Of a stretch of DNA of 64,000 nucleotides, positions 13,277 through 26,609 are shown piece by piece; position 1 is the first letter of the stretch, and each line of letters begins with the position of its first letter. A program made the translations under genes and the position numbers. Source of the DNA: Polyodon spathula (lineage: Eukaryota > Chordata > Actinopteri > Acipenseriformes > Polyodontidae). The notes under the pieces are model-generated. The model was given only the letters and a program-made list of their open reading frames with translations. It made no database searches and was not told the origin of the DNA. The stretch is from the NCBI RefSeq assembly GCF_017654505.1, contig NC_054559.1, positions 8,197,781 through 8,261,780 on the forward strand. The letters are read 5' to 3'.

Positions 13277-14487
13277 GGGCTGTATTCTCACTGTGTCCAT
13301 TTAGAGGGTTTGGTCTGCACTACGTATGGTTTGGTACATTTGGTGTGAAGTGTGACCAACAAAATCCGCTTGGGAAACGAACCATACTGAGTCCACCTAA
13401 CCAAATCTGGACTTGGTCATTCTGCACATGTGAAACAAACTATATAAGGTAACCTGACTCGGAAAACAAACAACATCTCAGGGAACTGCATTAGGGTTGC
13501 CAAACATGGAAATTGAGATTGTCACAGTTTTCAGCCTTAATTTTTTGCCCCGGTTGGAAACAGTAAACTTTAAACAGTTTTTAAAGTACAAAACTAGTTA
13601 AGAGCAGAATAATGTATTAAGTTGTGTGTTAATGCCATTCAAAAATAAAATAAACAATCGTATAGATTATTTGTTTAATCATCTTGATTATGTGTATATC
13701 ATAAGTTTAAATGGTAATAGTTGATCTATTTTTACTAACTTGTTTTGACTAGATGAAAATATAAAGAAAATAATGAGTTGTTATCATCTGCAATACATTC
13801 ACCTGATGTATAATTTTAAAACTATTATTGTGTTATTTTATATGCTGTTATTTTGGGCTTCAGAGTTACTAAGGTGTCAGTAAATTGAAGGAAAAAAAAA
13901 AACGGCACCCAATTTTATACTGTGGAAATGTGGTCATCCTAAACTACAAGGACAGTGTGAGAAACTGAAGCTCTGCTAGAAAATTTGGTGAGGCACCAAA
14001 ATCTTGCCGAACTGGACAAAGCTAAAAAAAAACGTGAAGTATATTTTCTCAAACGACTTTGTCTAAACAACAAACAACTTGAATAAACTACATTCTCCTA
14101 CTGTATGCATTTAATAAATGTGTTCATTAAATTTAGAGCAGTGTTTTCTTCCACAGCAATATGTAAGAATCTAAAACACGCTATATTCAAAATGGAGTAA
14201 CACATCAATAGCTGCCATCTTTCAATATGCCTTGCAGGCTCTTGTAAACATCCGGTTCACAGACCATATAAACGAGCTGAGTGCACTTGCAAACTGCATT
14301 GTGAACGCAAACAAACTCACTCCTGCAAAAAACAGAAAGGGACCAAAAAAAAAAAAAAAAAAGTTTTATTTGCATCCAAACAAACTCGGTCCCTTTGCTG
14401 TGTGAACAGCAAGCACATTGATACATTGTTTCAAACAAAACGAACCAGACCGAGTCCATTTAAAATGGACCCAGTATGAATGCAGCC
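13277..14487. mobile_element. Non-autonomous DNA transposon with imperfect terminal and subterminal repeats
   Basis: The left end begins GGGCTGTATTCTCACTGTG. The reverse complement of the right end begins AGGCTGCATTCATACTGGG. Both continue with GTCCATTT and a GGTCTG box, giving about 40 bp of imperfect terminal inverted repeat. A subterminal unit (ACGAACCAnACnGAGTCCA) occurs near both ends, at 13374-13396 and 14437-14460. Repeated subterminal boxes are typical of hAT- or Mutator-like elements, where they bind transposase. I see no transposase reading frame inside the 1.2 kb and no clear target-site duplication. The superfamily is therefore open. Confidence 0.6.
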
Positions 14488-15649
14488 TTAGAGTGTAACA
14501 AGAGTCCAGTTAGAATCGTTGGGGAAAAAAGTTCTACGCTATGCCTCTTACTTTGGAATTGTAACAATATGGTTGTAGTTCCAAGCCACCATGACACTAT
14601 AATAAAACGTTAGGTTTTTTTTGTTGCTGATAGTGTATTCTGACATTCAGTTGTTGCAATCTATGAAATAATATGAATTGTACGTGGCCAGAATTCACAT
14701 ATTTTTGCATGATGCAAAGTCTTAATTTTAAAGTGGAATTACATATACACTCCTTATTAATAAAGAACATCAGCAATCAAAACCATGTGATTTATTTTAT
14801 CACTGACCAACACATGTAAAGAATAAATCAAACGCTTCACTTTTCCCAGTCCTTGGTTTTCTATCAAAAGTGATGTAAATAGGACTTCTGAATTTTGGTT
14901 TTAACAGATAAACCACCCCCGATACAAAAAAAAAAAAATATCAGTGTATATCCAATAAACACTGGAAAAACACTGGAAACAGTTATTCAATTCCACTTTG
15001 ATCTGACCTCTTTCCCCATTAAAAAAAAAAAAAAAAACCCAGTGAAGTTAGACGATGTCCCTCCTTCATGACTTGTATCTCGCATTGATTCATTCTGAAT
15101 ACTTTAAATCCACCCCAACCAACTACTAAGGCAAGAAATTCATACATTTAAATTGGAGGATTGTAATGCGCTTTCAGAAAAAAAAGGGCCAAGAATTTTG
15201 GAAAGTAACCAAAAACAATAAATTCATAAAGTATACAAAAAGCCCCGAAAAAACTGATTTACATAAAACTCGCTAAAAATAAGCACAGAAAAATACAATT
15301 AATAAAAACCTGTATAAAATTAGAAACATGTATAAACTATAAGAATATTTATTCTGTTGTAAATACAAGACCCATGGACAGGGAAAGAATTTTTGCTTAC
15401 TTAAGCAATTACAACTGAAGCCATAAAAGTGCCTCTAATCAGGAGAAAGCCTTGCTTTTCAATCTGATATTGCAGAAATGAGTTGTTCTATGGAGCTACA
15501 TGAGTGCGTGTGTGAGAGACAGAGATTAGACCTGAACAGGGAAATTGCTGCAATCATTAGAAAGTGGAATCAGTATCTATTGACAGCTACACCTCAATAG
15601 AATTTCAATCAAGAGAGTTTTGTGCTTGTAGGTTTGTAATTTAAAACAG
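14488..15649. other. Unassigned AT-rich non-coding DNA
   Basis: No protein motif or RNA gene recognised. Poly-A runs occur near 14930 and 15020. The sequence is plain AT-rich intergenic DNA up to the LTR retrotransposon remnant. Confidence 0.45.
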
Positions 15650-16261
15650 GGCTGCTAATGTTACTATTGAGTCTAAATCCCATCTTAATAAATTTAGCTG
15701 CTTTGCAACTAATAACTTTATCTGCTTTGCTGTTCCAAAAATGGGACCACACAAGAGAAGCTCTGCTGTCTGCTACCCTGGAGGGAGAAGCACTTGACAA
15801 GGGGGAGGAGGTGAAGAGCACACCTCCACTACAGCTCCAGCCTCCAAACCCGAAAGTTTGTCCAGCAGCTGTCAGTGCAGTCCCTTACCCTGTGATCCGG
15901 GACACTCTGCCAAAGGTTCCAGACCTCCCATCGCTGGACCTAGAGCCCAGGAGTATGTTCCACCAAGCACAGTTCCTCATCTGGTCCCCCACTGGGCTCC
16001 CCCTGCCTGTTGTTCTGCACCCCCTGGCGGTTCAGCCGGTGCCAAGCCTCAGATCTCTGCTTGCTGCACCACCCACCAGGTCCCCAGTCGGCATGCCAGT
16101 TACCCCTGCTGCCTCGGTGGGGTCCCTCTTCTCCGTTGCATGGTCCCTTTCTGTGGACGCCGAAGGAAGGACTGGCCCACCCTCAGGGTGGGTGGTCCTA
16201 TAAGGGTGGCGGGCAGTGGTTTTAGAATGGCCAATCAGTGCTGCACACTTAAGGGGGAGGA
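15650..16261 (+). mobile_element. LTR retrotransposon internal 3' remnant with polypurine tract
   Basis: This GC-richer block sits directly upstream of an LTR and ends in a polypurine tract (AAGGGGGAGGA, 16251-16261), the usual priming site for plus-strand DNA synthesis. Overlapping open frames (15658-16203 and 15858-16268) give a proline-rich, low-complexity protein without a recognisable protease, reverse transcriptase or integrase. Proline-rich stretches are common in Gag-type proteins, so a degenerate gag-like tail is my guess. No zinc knuckle is visible. The 5' part of the element, including any pol gene, is missing. It could alternatively belong to a non-autonomous LTR element that never carried pol. 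Confidence 0.55.
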
Positions 16262-17012
16262 TGTATAGCAAGGCAGGGAGTGGGTTAAAATCCTTCCTGC
16301 CAAACACACATGCAAATGCATGTGTGTGTGACAGAGCGAATGAATCCTAGTCAACAATCTACCTCCCTATCTGTGAGTACTCTGTATAACAGGAGCAGAG
16401 TGCCTCGTACTGGTTGGTCTGGCAGTTCATCCCAGGGAAGCCAGCCAGCCAGGAAGGGGGCGGAGTCACAATGCCTGAAGTCATCACCCTAAAGCGGTAC
16501 TTGATGTGTCTAAACTAGCTATCGCAGGGGGGCGTGACTAAAGGTATAATTGGGGATATGACGATGTAATCTGTTCCTTTGATGTGGTTATGACCATGAC
16601 TGAGAGAGGAAACGGACTATGAAAAATGTTTCATGAGTATTAAGGTATTTGTTTGTTTCTAACTGTCATTATAGAAGGCTAACCTCCAGGAGCTGTAGCT
16701 AAACCGTTAGCAATTGAACCTGGACTCCACTTCATTGTACACAAATAAACCTGTAAATCACCACTTTCACAAAGATCACTCACTCTGGACTTGTGACTGT
16801 GTTGTGTTTGTGCATGTCTTGTTTAGTGTATTATTAGTTCGGGACTGAACCCCGTGGTTTGCCTGAGCGATACACATCGTTGTGTAGAGCCAGGTATTAT
16901 TATTTGCATTAGCAAATAAAGAGCTGCTTTTTCACCGTCAACTGTACTGTGTCTATCATTCCTGAGCACCACATCACCACTGCACCTGCGCACTAGAAAC
17001 TATTTTGCCACA
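16262..17012 (+). mobile_element. 3' LTR of the same retrotransposon
   Basis: Starts TGTATAGCAAGG right after the polypurine tract and is taken to end at ...TTTTGCCACA, giving the TG...CA ends of an LTR. The first 40 bases contain a hairpin-capable stretch (GGCAGGGAGTGGGTTAAAA, pairing with TCCTTCCTGCC) that recurs in other LTRs of this window. AATAAA-type polyadenylation signals are present at about 16743 and 16915. The right boundary is uncertain within about 30 bases because another LTR fragment abuts it. Confidence 0.65.
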
Positions 17013-17335
17013 GTGTGTTAGTTGTTTAATTTTATTGTTAATTGTTGAATTAGCACCTGCACCTGGCAGTTATTATAAATTAAAGCCAGGTGCAGAGTTT
17101 AAAAGGGAGACAGACAGTCTTTTCTACACTGCTGAGTAGAAGGAAGCAGGAAGGTGTACCCTGCTGCCGAACAGTCAGACAAAAGGTACTGTGTGTTACC
17201 ATACTACAGTGTGTAGAATAGTGTGTTTGTCTGTTAAAGGGTAAACAGCTTAGCTGTCCTGTTTATAGTTAATGTGTTCCTGTATGTTTCAGGTGTCTGG
17301 TCTGAGTGAAAGCAGCCGTGTCACAATATATATAA
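17013..17335 (+). mobile_element. Truncated LTR of a related family
   Basis: Matches, in the opposite orientation, the LTRs at about 41774-42228 and 42298-42778. Shared points in order are a CACCTGCACCTGGCA block, a TATA-like box (GTTTAAAAGGG, about 17098-17107) and the palindrome-containing string GTAAACAGCTTAGCTGTCC at 17241-17259. It breaks off before any clear U5 end, near a short TA run. It is probably a solo LTR truncated on the right. Confidence 0.6.
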
Positions 17336-20215
17336 CACTGTCAGCATAAAGCGAATGCTTTTTGATACAGCAAATAAGATTTTGTTTTAAATGAGCAACG
17401 TAATACTGCATGCTTTCCAGTGAAAGCTGCTTTTGTGCTCCAGCTCTGCTGATAATACACCACATCTGAATATGTATGAACCCCCTATCGCCCTCAGCTG
17501 CTGAGTTTATCAGTGCAGCACTGGGTCCCAGCATGTAACAGGGTGAAACTGGATGCCATGAGCCGGTGCTGAGGAATTCTCCCGGCAGATGGTGAAGAGG
17601 ATGCCCCAGGCTCCTGGAATGCTACACCCTGGGACCAGGACATCTAACAATGCAGAAGAGAGTTCTCGGTTTGCACTCCTATAAAAGATGTTGTTATCTC
17701 ATCCATTCGGCCCATTATAGCTGTGCTTATTGGCAACAGACAGCAATACTGTGTTGCTATGAAGTGGAAAATAACAGGGGTTAGCAACAATATGAAACCA
17801 CTTCAGTGTACCTTGCAAATTATAATTTTACTGTATTTGTTCAATTTCATGTTTTAACTGTTTTATTTAAAAATATTTAGCCAAATGCAGTATCTAATTT
17901 GAAGTGGTGGTCTTGCAATGATAAAGGTGCACCTGTTATGTGGCAGGTGGTCATTTTGATTGTAATGTTATCGGTTAACATGTGAACCTTAGAATAGATT
18001 CAAATGGATGTTGATGCACAAATTTCTAAAAGACTCCACAAAATTACATTAACTGGACATGATCGAGGGCTGCGTGGAGGAAGAGACCTCGGGAATTGAT
18101 AATAGAAGATATGTGCTTATAACTTAAAGAGTAAGGAGATTCCCCTTTGCTTGCCGAGAGCCATCCTCGTGGTGGTGAGAACAAACCATTCAGTCTCCAA
18201 GCCTAGGAAGCAACAGATACTTCCCTCAAGATGGATCTAGAGCAGAGAAATGGGAAGATGACAGTGATAGATACATTTGGCCAGGGGTCCCCCTTGACTC
18301 ACAGAGAACCTTTCTCACGGAGGACAAAGCCAGTGGTGTCTGAGCTTCTTAGGTTGCAGAGGAGGGCAGAGTTGCAGAGGTTGAGTAGCCAAATAGAAGA
18401 GGAAAGCGTAGTGCAGGAGAATGATGGAAAACAAAAATGAAAGGTAGAGAGCAAGGTTTGAGGTTTAAATAGAGGATTAGCAGATGTTATTGGTAGGAAG
18501 GAAATAGGAGGAGAAGCCCTCATTCATGCCCCCTGAATAACACACAAGTTTACAAGTCTGTCACATGGCAGGGTAATACTATGCTTGAGGGAGAAGGAAA
18601 TGTCCTTTAAAAAAATGAAAAAAAAACAGTTACAACAATAATACTTATTCTCATGTTCCTAAGGACATTCCCCCAGTGTATAGATTATGCTATTCAAGGA
18701 TGACTTGCAAGAGACAGGATCTCAGCCACCAAAGAACTAAACAAAGAAAGCTGCTGTCACAACAACCTGACACGAGGAGCTAAGAAAGTAGGAAGCTACA
18801 GCTAAATTCATTGCAGCTTTAGGCAAGATGTCACGTTTGGTAGGCTAAGTATGACTGTTATCCAGAGTTTCAAGATTGTAATCCATGAATACATTTACAG
18901 CACAGGTCAGGATGGTCATGAGGTATAGAAAATATACATTTCTCCCACATTAGAGAAGAGAAGAGTGTCCTTAACTAAACAGTGCCTAAAACAGTCCTTG
19001 CGTTTCTGTACATCGTGTATGGAGAGGGTTCCCCCCCAGAGGATAGGGTCATTCCTGTTTGCAGAATCACCCATCAACATACATATCACTCAGCATTCCT
19101 ATGAGCCTCCCTGGAAGGAGATAAAACAATATGAACAATCAACTCCTGATCCCACACACCCCACACACCCAACAGTAAGGCACACCCCAAGTTAAATCTC
19201 AGTCCCAAAACCCTTGATATAAAAGGAAATGCACTAATCCAAAACTGCTACACAACTCCACCATCGTGTGAGTAATTTGTAAAACAAAGCATGGTCTTGT
19301 TCTCTGCAGATTGTGAAAATCAATCTGTTTGGGGACACCGTGGCACTTTTTTGGGAGCTCTTGAAAAGTAATCCTATCCACAGAACAAAGGGATTCTGCA
19401 GTGAAGAGAATGGAAAGGATCTCTTTTCTTAACCTCTGCCTAGCCTGGAGCCCTGAAACCCAATCCATGTTCAAACCGCGCGCTCAGAGGAGAAAATGCA
19501 CGTCCCATCTGTCTGGTTAGTCCCACTGCATTGAAGAGAAGTGCTAGATCACATCTACTGGGATTGCACAGTGAATAACATTTTTAAATGGGATATAATT
19601 ATATATTGGATCATGCTATGGCTTTAAACGACAGCATTTTTCTTTATTAATTCCTAACTGGTTCGAATTAATAAATGACATAATTTAATCATTAATTCTA
19701 TGGGTATAACAGAAAAAACAGATCCAATTCCCAAAGGGATCAGGTCACACAGCCCTTTAAATGACTACTTAGTGAAAAGCATGTCACCCGTGTTAAAATG
19801 TAGTCATATGTTTACTGTGTTACAATTAATCTGATGCAAACAAATACGAATGCCAAACCAAATTAAATGCCTGCCAGAGAGTCTTGGCAGCAGACATTGC
19901 TGCAAAAAACACCTGGAACACTCACATTTATGTACCATATGTTTTTTTCCCGCCAGACAAAAGTGGGATATTATAAATTAGAGGCTCATTTCAATACCTG
20001 CCAAAATGGGCCCATAATCTTGCAACAGGTTTATCAACCTTGTAATCCGATACACCAGTGTTTTCATATTTAGACATATGTCAGTAACAGTCATTCATGA
20101 GTTAATTGCCTTTGCAGTGAGTCTTTCAGCTGGAGAAAGAAGAGCCAGCTCTGAGTTAGTCATCCCAAAAGAGTGGCAGGTTTCAAAACAGTTTGGAGGA
20201 CTCTGAGAAATTGCT
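17336..20215. other. Unassigned non-coding DNA
   Basis: No transposon protein recognised. A CCATTCGGCCC string near 17703 resembles the 3' tail of CR1-like LINEs, but it is too short to call. An open frame at 18231-18440 is listed separately. The block 19200-19540 is more complex in composition and could be a conserved element or old repeat. Confidence 0.4.
18231..18440 (+). CDS. Unrecognised 69-residue open frame, doubtful
   Basis: An ATG-started open frame follows purine-rich sequence and encodes a charged protein. Residues about 28-57 are rich in Arg, Glu, Leu and Gln and look helical. I do not recognise a family. The surroundings (17990-18560) are less AT-rich than neighbouring DNA. It could be a single exon, an old transposon remnant or chance; no splice signals clearly flank it. 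Chance remains the most likely explanation. Confidence 0.12.
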   Translation: MDLEQRNGKMTVIDTFGQGSPLTHREPFSRRTKPVVSELLRLQRRAELQRLSSQIEEESVVQENDGKQK

Positions 20216-20660
20216 TGTAATAATTGCTTTTTTTAAAATTTACTGTGTCCAATTTGGAATGTCCAATCACTTTTCTCCTCACTGCAGCAGTTCCCCACAC
20301 ACCTCAGGAGACCCGAAGATTCAGTGGGCATCCTCTGATTTCACGACCAAGCTAGCTTCACTTTTTTCACCCAGGAACTCATGAGCGGATGTCAGTGAGC
20401 TGCTGACCTCTGGAAGACAAAGGACAGCCCTACAGGTGTCCACTCTGAGCACACTGGGCATGTAGAGAGATTAGGAGAAACGGTCTCTGCCGATTTTACC
20501 TCCCTAACCCACAGGAGTGCCTGGGCCAATGCGACACTCCCTTTGGAGTCCCCAGCAAAGACCGGCCTACTTCGCAAAACCAAGACTCGAACCTGTACTC
20601 TATGTCTCACCCTGAACACCAAGTGGTTGTGCTTCTACCCGGTGAGCCACTCAGGGATCC
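20216..20660 (-). mobile_element. tRNA-derived SINE (full-length-looking)
   Basis: On the minus strand the element starts with a tRNA-like head. An A-box-like GAGTGGCTCACCGGGTAG lies at 20635-20652 and a B-box GGTTCGAGTCTTGG at 20580-20593, the internal RNA polymerase III promoter. A body of about 300 bp follows, ending in GGACATTCCAAATTGG and an A/T-rich tail near 20230. The same 3' end occurs at 54700-54945 in the plus orientation, which supports a real SINE family. The tail was presumably recognised by a partner LINE, not identified here. Confidence 0.75.
20580..20658 (-). promoter_or_regulatory. tRNA-like Pol III promoter head of the SINE
   Basis: A and B boxes are spaced about 40 bp apart, as in tRNA-derived promoters. 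The sequence is too diverged to fold as a working tRNA gene and continues directly into the SINE body, so it is not called as a tRNA. Confidence 0.65.
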
Positions 20661-23600
20661 CAATATACATATTTTTATTACTTAAAAACAAACACATCAA
20701 ATGTGTGCCTTTTTGACGTACTACCTGTTATACTTTATTTAGGAACCTGACAGCCGGTTTAGTTTGCTTCCGGTAAATGATTCAACATACTGCATAGAGC
20801 TGCACGATTTCTTTAAAATATCTTAAACAAGAAAGACACCAACTGCATCGAAGAGCAGAAATATTTCTTCTAAATATGCAGTACAGGAATTTTTTTTGAT
20901 AATTCACTGATGCGGAAAATAAAATGTCTTTAAAAAATGGACATAAAAAATGAAATATTCTACAATTTAGCATTTACTGTTTTTCAGGTAAGCATTTAAA
21001 TAGTAAGGGACACTTGTTGTCTAATAGCTCTAGAGAAAGTGATACATATTGAATGTGACAAGGCTATTTTCTTCTGCTTTAATAAATATCATAGTGAAAT
21101 ATCTTAAAATACCTGCATTTAGAACATGAAATTCTGTGAAATAAGATATTTCTTTACCATGAAAATACAGTCCTAATTATAAGGTTACAAATGTTTTTTT
21201 CTTTTGGTTCAGTTTTGTAAACATAGTCTGGACTCATGGACAAGCCATGGTTAAAATATTGGTTCATTAATTTATGTTTTTGCAATGCTACTAACTTCCT
21301 AACGCAAGCATGAAAACCACAATTGCCCTGCACATGGAGAAATTAGTGTTGGTGTCATTTATATGCGGAAATGGGTTTGTTTGGTATGCTTTTTGTTGTG
21401 TTTGATTAAATTATTGTTTACAGACGGGCGTTCGATTGAGACTTGCTGCCTGCTATGTTTGATTGAGAGGAAGGGCAGCGAGTGAAAATATAGTTTAACT
21501 AAAAGAGTGTTTGCTTAACGCTCATAGTTCTATTAATAGACTGCAGGTAGGTTTTCAGGGTTACCCCATGGTATATTTACAATCTAATTTGTGCACACAC
21601 ACAATGTTGCTCCTCCAGTCAAGGGTTGTCACCTATAAGGGGTAGAAGAGTTATAAAATTGCATTTATAAAGATTTCTCCTGGCCTGTATGCATTGTATT
21701 AAGGATGTATTCTTGGAGATCTTAATCAATCAAGACCTTGCCCAACCAGTGCAGTTCATTTTCTTTCTAGGAATGTCTACTGAGATGGCAATCTTTGATG
21801 TTCTTGTTCTTGTCACTGTGTTGTTTGTTCCTAGGTAGTTTTTCTGGATGTACCAGTGGCAGAACAGCATGTTAACGATTATAAGCATGTCCAGTAGCCA
21901 CCTCCTCTTGTCTTTATCTTTCTGGCATCAATTTTCTCTTTGCTCTCTCTCCAGGGGGCACCGCCATTGCTAACTTGTGCAATAAATGCACAGACATCAA
22001 AGCCACTGACTATTGTAAAGTTTCAGGTTACGGATGAGAGAATGCCTGCTGAGTAAGTTGAACTGTTCCTTTAAGACTTGGTTTGGGTAAAGAACCTCAT
22101 GATTTCAATACCCACTGCTCACTTTAAAAAATAAAAATAATACTTTTGGTTCCTTGTCTGTTTGAATGTATATACAGCATATGGATATGGAAGTAAACAA
22201 GACTGACGTGTTGTACAGTAGTTTTTCTAAATGAGTGGATGTGATTATGATTGTTTCACACTGTATGAACTGCATATGATATATTTAGAGAACTGATTAA
22301 CACAGAATGTAATATCCAGAGCATGACATCACCCAAACTGTACTGTTATTGGAAAACAACAACTGTAAGACCAAGAATACGAACTGATTGAAAATCTGCT
22401 GAAAATCTTACCTCTGGCGTTGTAAAACAACTCCATCCCTATCTTCCTAGTTTAATATAAAGTTACATCAACCCAAGCTGAAAATCTTCCACTCGAGTCC
22501 ATCTACAACTGTGAACATTCCCTCTGTTTGCTGCACATTGCTTTCACACACAACTGTGTCTTATATATTACTTCACTGTTTATTAACGTTAAGCTGTAGA
22601 CTTTCTAAAAAGGGTTGCTTAATCTTTCAAAAAGAGCCTTAGTTTCACCAAACATTAAACAGAGTTTCCGCTCAATATAGCAGTCCAATACAATAATACA
22701 CTCCAGGTGCGATTCTTTTCTGACCCGTGTTGCATTCAGTGCGTTCAGTGCAGTGAAGTTACTATGTACATCCGTAGTGCAATATTTCTTTGGGACGTCT
22801 GAGATTTGTGGAGAGAAATGAACTAATACACATACAGTGAAAGGCATATTAGGTGTATGCATGAATGATTTGCAATTCATTTACTGTAGGGACAGCATGC
22901 ATGAGACAATAATAAACTTGATTTTCATAAAAGATGAGACTGGTCGCATCAAAAGGAAAACACAATTGAGATAAGGGAAACAGAGTTTTAAAAAGGAAAC
23001 TGTTCAACTACCTGTGAAAATTCTGTTATTTGCTTCATGCTGCGCATTGTTTTTGTGACACCATGGTAACCCTGAAGTGTCAGATTTAGCAGTTAGTCCC
23101 CCCTCTTCCCTTTCTCATTAGTGCTGATGAATAGGTTGAATTTTTATGCCAAACTCCAAGGCGTGACTCCCTCATAGAGCAGTAACGGCACTCATGACCA
23201 CGACCTGCCGAAGGAGGGAAGCGTGTTGTCAGCAGTGGGGAGCTTTTGTGTTCTGTAACAATACTGATCCTTAGGCAGAATTCACGTTGGCTTCAGCTCC
23301 CTTTCCAGGGAACAGGAAGGGGAGCAGAGGTGGGAGTTTTTTTGCACCCTGTGGGATGTTTCATGTCAGCAAGAGTTTTCTACCCCCTCACTACCAGGGG
23401 CCAGGAAGAGAAAAATAATTAACCATATTTGCTTTCATCTAACTGAAATCAATCATCTTCTCCCTTGCTGCAACAAAAGATTATTCTCCTGTATCAAACA
23501 AACAGCTGTTGGCAACAAGTTTACTGGTTTCTTACTAGTTACTGGTACCCAATTGTTTTTAAATACTCAAAAGTCCACAATGAAACAGTGCTGTTTAGAT

Positions 23601-26600
23601 ATTTTTGGCAAGCAATGCCCCTCCAAAAAGAAAGAAATGTGATTTACAGTCTCTTGATCCAGTATGACTGGTTTAAAGACTTATCTGTATTGCCTGTGAG
23701 TCCAAAGTGCATGTCTAGGCATGAATTTCAACCCCCTCCTGCTTTGCAGGCAGCTCCTGGATGTGGCTACATCATGACGGAAGTGCTACAACTATAGGGC
23801 AGCCAATGCCTCTCGGGAGAGAGTCTGGAGCCAGACAGCCCGTCCTCTAGAGTCAAGTGCTGGCTGCTGCCCCGAGGTTTGGCATTGACAGGCACAGGCT
23901 GCTGGGGAGTGCACAGCTTCAGCACTCCGGTCCCAGGCTCCATTAGCAGGAATCCCTCTTCACAATAGTACAACCACAAAACTGCAGGAGATTGAAGGAA
24001 TTCAGGCTCACGGTCAGGGCCAACCAGGGTGATGACAACAGAGTATGCTATGCTCCATAAAGCTATATATACTGCACTGTATACATGTCTATACACAACT
24101 AAAGCTGTTATATTTTACAGTCCCACCCACAGATTATTATTATTTTTTATTTTTTTGGCAATTATTGATGAGTTTAATGCCTAAAAATGCAAAAGCCGGT
24201 AGTCACACATTAACGGGCAATAGTTGCCTGACTCCGCGATCAGTAGTGTACTGTTCCCAGTTTGAACTGCTAAGGGGGTTTTAACTTAAGGCTGGTTCTG
24301 ATTCTTCCCCCGCCAGCCTGTCTCCTCTGCAGTGATGAATTATCAACAACACCATCTGCTCTTTTTTTTTCTCCTTAATTCATATTCACACGATACGACT
24401 AGTTGGATAATAACTGCAAAACAAATACAAAGATGTAAGAGGATGAGAAAATAATCTTTACTGACTCTTATCCCCAGACTGAACCTGTATAGCAAAAGAA
24501 AAGTCCTTTTAATGATATTCTTAGTAAGATACTGCATGTCTGTAACACAGCGGGTAAACATAAGGGAGATAGTAAAACACATTTAAACGAGGGCAATAAA
24601 ATCAATAATGACTGCAGTTTCTAGGCAGTGTTTTGTAAACCATTGCCCCTTGGGATACATTAGCTGTCTTGAGTGTGCAATAACAAATACTGCACACTCA
24701 AGGCATCCGTTTACTGCTGCATTGGAGATCTCAATGTCCCAGACAAGTCTTTTTGGATTTCATGCAATGATCTGGTATTCTCCTATTAAATTTTGCTAAA
24801 GTATAATAAATAGTAGTAAAGCTATGGAAAATGTGGTAAAAGAACTAATGCATGAGAAACTACAGCAGTCATACTAGAAACATGCCTACGTCCTTTAGTT
24901 TCTACTTACTATAATACTAATAGCAAAAGTGATATACCATTATTTTATGCTTCTACAGTGGACTTTCTGAAATGTTTCCATCTGCTATAATGTTTCCCAG
25001 CCTGCACTAAATTCATGCATTGCTGCCTGTGTTACATTACTGGACCAGCACACCAAACTTGTGTTAACTTGGGTTAAGCATATGCCTTGTACTAATGTGG
25101 CAATCACCTCTGGCACAAATATTACAAGTTGCAATTGCTACTTGTATATAGTTGCAAATTGAAGGGAGAGACAGAGCTACTGTACTTTATCTTGCAATTT
25201 GTAATTTTTTTTTGTTGTTGAAAAAAAACAACCTTCTTAAATTAGATTATTGATTCCCAGAGGTAGAGATAGAACAAGTTTCATTGCTAAACCAGAGATT
25301 TGAACGTTCTGGTAGCAAAACAAGAACAGAAGAAAAGCCCTACTGGTGGGAAATCCCTACTTACTCAACCAGACCGTTACAAGACTTTGGAGTCAAATCA
25401 AAATCTGGGATTTTGATCAAAATCTTTCCAGTACAAAAATTATCATCATGATTGATGGCTGTGTGTTACCCATTTTATGTTCATCTCAAATGATCTTGTA
25501 TTTAATACAGTACATTGACTGGCAAAATAATTAGAGAATGGCCTTAATAGACTGAAATTAATAGCTTCTGGGACATTACTGAGTGGAAATAGGCTTGTTT
25601 CTGTAATCTGCTGTGGCACATCTGATGCTCGTCACATTACATTTCGTATGTTTGCTGTCTGGATCCTAGAAGACCCATGACCAGCATTGTGCTTTCTGGT
25701 GGTTCTTCCAGGAAAATCTTAATGGGCTCTCCTGCATGCTGTCAACAATGCCCCTTTACCCAGAAAAACAACACTCTAAAGATTCATATTCCAAATGAGA
25801 AGAGAGTCTAAGACTATGCCGAGGCCCGTCTTCCTCTGCCTGAAGTAATAGGAGGAGTTCTCATCTTTATTGCCTAACATGGTTTACATTTAAAGTGTGC
25901 CAGTATTTTCTTGAAGAAAGCAGAAGTACTGTACAGCAGTGTTTTTGAAGAAAAAAAATTACAGGAGAGATATAATGTGGGTTTTTAGTGAGAACAGAAT
26001 ATAAAAAGTGCTGGGTTTTTTTAACGTTCACTACAGCAGAACCATCCTTTCTATTATCACAAACATCTCCCTCATTAAACTCTTCCTTTTTATTGTTGTT
26101 GCTTTAAAATATTTATAGACTGAATGTTTTTTTTAATTCTGCTTCTTTGTTCCTGGCTCATTTTCAAAGCGGACTGGATTACATTTCTCCTACTAAATAA
26201 AGACATCTTCATTCAGAATTGTTTATTGGAAATCAAAACAGATGCTTTGTTGAAGATTTCAAGGGTTTTTGAGAAGTACAAATAGTGTAATGCTGCCTTT
26301 GAGCACAGCCACAGCATGTGAACTCTTGGGGACTGTTCTGCACATTATCACATTCACACCAGCAAGCAACGTTGAGAGATCTAAATATTTACACAGCCGT
26401 TCCACTCAAAAGACACAAACTATTTGATGGAGTGTGATAAAATGTTAATTTATTATTTTAGGCATGATTTGTAATTTTGTGTGATGTACCATGTGAAATA
26501 TCTTTCCTTTTTTTCAGTGTTTAGAAAGCTTTTAAGAAATTTTCTATCATAAAGAACATGACAGAGTCGAGACCCTACTGCATGTGATAAACAGTAAGCC

Positions 26601-26609
26601 TAAATAGCT
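20661..26609. other. Unassigned non-coding DNA
   Basis: Nearly 6 kb in which I recognise no transposon domain. Several open frames (23465-23797 +, 23767-24096 -, 24343-24582 -, 22605-22880 -) have no known motif. The segment 23130-24300 has higher GC and more CpG than its surroundings. 26060-26400 has balanced composition without simple repeats. These are the better candidates for conserved non-coding elements, which comparison would be needed to confirm. Confidence 0.4.

Noticed and set aside
15658..16203. 181-residue proline-rich frame as a host gene
   Set aside because: It ends just before a polypurine tract and LTR, so it is better explained as internal retrotransposon sequence.
20580..20658. 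A functional tRNA gene
   Set aside because: It has A and B boxes but no good cloverleaf or discriminator end, and it runs straight into a SINE body.
23465..24096. Overlapping 110- and 109-residue open frames as coding exons
   Set aside because: No family motif and no clear splice sites; kept only as an unassigned GC-richer island.
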